From JAEUTH01 sp044230205 (lineage in GTDB: Bacteria; Bacteroidota; Bacteroidia; AKYH767-A; OLB10), in assembly GCA_044230205.1 (NCBI GenBank), contig JBGARN010000170.1, positions 1-5,788 of the forward strand: DNA of 5,788 nt, in the 5' to 3' direction. The notes below the pieces were generated by a model. It had not been told where the DNA came from. It made no database searches and saw only the letters and a program-made list of their open reading frames with translations. A program made the translations under genes and the position numbers. Positions within the stretch are counted from its first letter, which is position 1, and the number at the start of each line of letters is the position of its first letter. Shown in pieces: positions 4,714 through 5,788 of this stretch.

Positions 4714-5788
4714 ATGAAAAATTTAGTAATTATAGCTGCTATTGCAGCTATAACATTAAGCTCATGCAAAAAACAAATGGATGAAATTTCTCCCATGGAC
4801 ATGACTTCAACTTCAGGAGCTCCAACTCAAGTAGCGACAGCTACAGGAACTGATATCAGGTCCGTTAATGAATCACTTGATAAAGCAGCATTGATTATCG
4901 CAACATCTTTAGATGATGCAGCACTGCGATCATTCATCAAAACAGAAGCAATGAAACAGTTTGATGGTGATTATGACATTCTGTACAAATCAGCCAAATC
5001 AAATGCCATCAATGGAAGAAGCCTGGAAAGTATTTTCTCAGCATCAGCGATGAGAAGTTATTCAGGCATAACGGAATTTCAAAGTGTTATTTCTAATGTT
5101 ACCAATTTTCAGATTTCAGTACCTGTTAATTGCGAAAATTGGAATGCAGATCGAGACATTCCTCTTGTGGCCATTTCACAGCTCGGTGTAAGTGAAAAGT
5201 CGCTTAAACAAATAAAGGCTTACGACAGCAAAGGAAACATTCATTACCTTGACGCAACTGTTGACCCTGCAGTGCCAGTAATAGTAGTAGGAGTCAGCGA
5301 ACGGGTTGATGCAAACGGAGTATTAAAATATCATTTCGAACACGCTGAAAGAACAAGTGGGTATAATACAAATTTAAACAAAATAAGGGTGCCTAGTTTA
5401 AATACTATTGAGCCTTGGACCAAGGGAAGGCCTGAATTACGCCTTAAAATATATGGATCGAAATTTAAGACAGGCGATAGCAGTCCAAAAGCGGTTATGG
5501 TTGTAGAAAAGTATTATGAGCCTGACAGAGGTGATATTAATGGGAAGTGGTACACAGTAAATACTCCGTTATTCAATTGGTATAGAACTTTCCCTTCAAC
5601 AGCTGGTTATGTTTATGGCACTGAAATGGAATTTCATTGGATTGAAGAAGATGGTGGCTCCTCTATAACAGTTAGCGTTAGCCTTGGCGGTAGCATAAAT
5701 ACCGATGTAGGTTCAGTATCGGTGTCGTTATCAACATCATTTACTATTCAAGACAATGATGAATATATGGGTTATTCCCTCGTTGCAT
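4714..5788 (+). CDS. Lipoprotein of unrecognised family, 5' part (358 codons visible)
   Basis: The ATG at 4714 follows an A-rich leader. Residues 1-18 are a lipoprotein signal (MKNLVIIAAIAAITLSSC) with lipobox LSSC and Cys18 as the acylated residue. The mature start KKQMDE has acidic residues only at +5 and +6, so surface export by a Bacteroidota export signal is uncertain. Residues 25-47 are a Ser/Thr/Ala-rich linker. Residues 48-115 look helical (SVNESLDKAALIIATSL). Residues 134-200 look like a beta domain (IPLVAISQLGVSEKSLKQIKAY, then VPVIVVGVSERVD). Residues 238-290 read as another beta domain (PELRLKIYGSKF, VMVVEKYYEPDRGDINGKWY). Residues 317-345 alternate polar and hydrophobic residues in two strands. 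The layout recalls uncharacterised Bacteroidota DUF-type lipoproteins, but I cannot name the family or an activity. The frame is unbroken, and the C-terminus lies beyond 5788. Confidence 0.9.
   Translation, partial: MKNLVIIAAIAAITLSSCKKQMDEISPMDMTSTSGAPTQVATATGTDIRSVNESLDKAALIIATSLDDAALRSFIKTEAMKQFDGDYDILYKSAKSNAINGRSLESIFSASAMRSYSGITEFQSVISNVTNFQISVPVNCENWNADRDIPLVAISQLGVSEKSLKQIKAYDSKGNIHYLDATVDPAVPVIVVGVSERVDANGVLKYHFEHAERTSGYNTNLNKIRVPSLNTIEPWTKGRPELRLKIYGSKFKTGDSSPKAVMVVEKYYEPDRGDINGKWYTVNTPLFNWYRTFPSTAGYVYGTEMEFHWIEEDGGSSITVSVSLGGSINTDVGSVSVSLSTSFTIQDNDEYMGYSLVA

Overview
The window reads as a chromosomal fragment of an AT-rich member of the Bacteroidota. The evidence is a two-component-regulator propeller protein, a type IX secretion (T9SS) C-terminal sorting signal, an S74-type 'tail fiber domain' surface protein, a lipoprotein with an LSSC lipobox, A-rich start contexts and several exact TAnnTTTG (-7) promoter matches. 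I cannot assign a genus.

Layout. (1) 1-1523, minus strand: N-terminal 507 residues of a periplasmic beta-propeller sensor protein. It starts at a TTG and runs off the left edge before any transmembrane or output domain. (2) 1605-1655: a perfect-stem intrinsic terminator for the next gene, sitting against the candidate promoter of the propeller gene. (3) 1688-3156, minus strand: one secreted surface-protein gene (signal peptide, repetitive body, S74 chaperone-like domain, coiled coil, T9SS tail). It is broken by about ten frame changes packed into roughly 2210-2590, while both ends are intact. (4) 3157-3687: non-coding spacer with a candidate plus-strand promoter. (5) 3688-4111, plus strand: an apparent two-gene unit of unknown function, with a small soluble protein (probably frameshifted) overlapping by ATGA an 80-residue single-pass membrane protein. 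It is closed by a strong terminator at 4204-4236. (6) 4237-4713: mostly non-coding, with a possible coding remnant up to 4373. (7) 4714-5788, plus strand: a lipoprotein of unrecognised family, open at the right edge.

How the parts relate. Three of the four main products are exported: the propeller sensor to the periplasm, the S74/T9SS protein to the cell surface, and the lipoprotein to a membrane. Nothing shows that they form one pathway. The minus-strand genes are separated by a terminator and promoter, so they are probably transcribed independently. The points most worth checking are the indel-only damage in the S74 gene (decay or local sequence error), the small two-gene unit with its repeated NLxWL motif, and the amphipathic beta-hairpin near the visible end of the lipoprotein. 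I found no CRISPR array, RNA gene, insertion sequence or complete mobile element.
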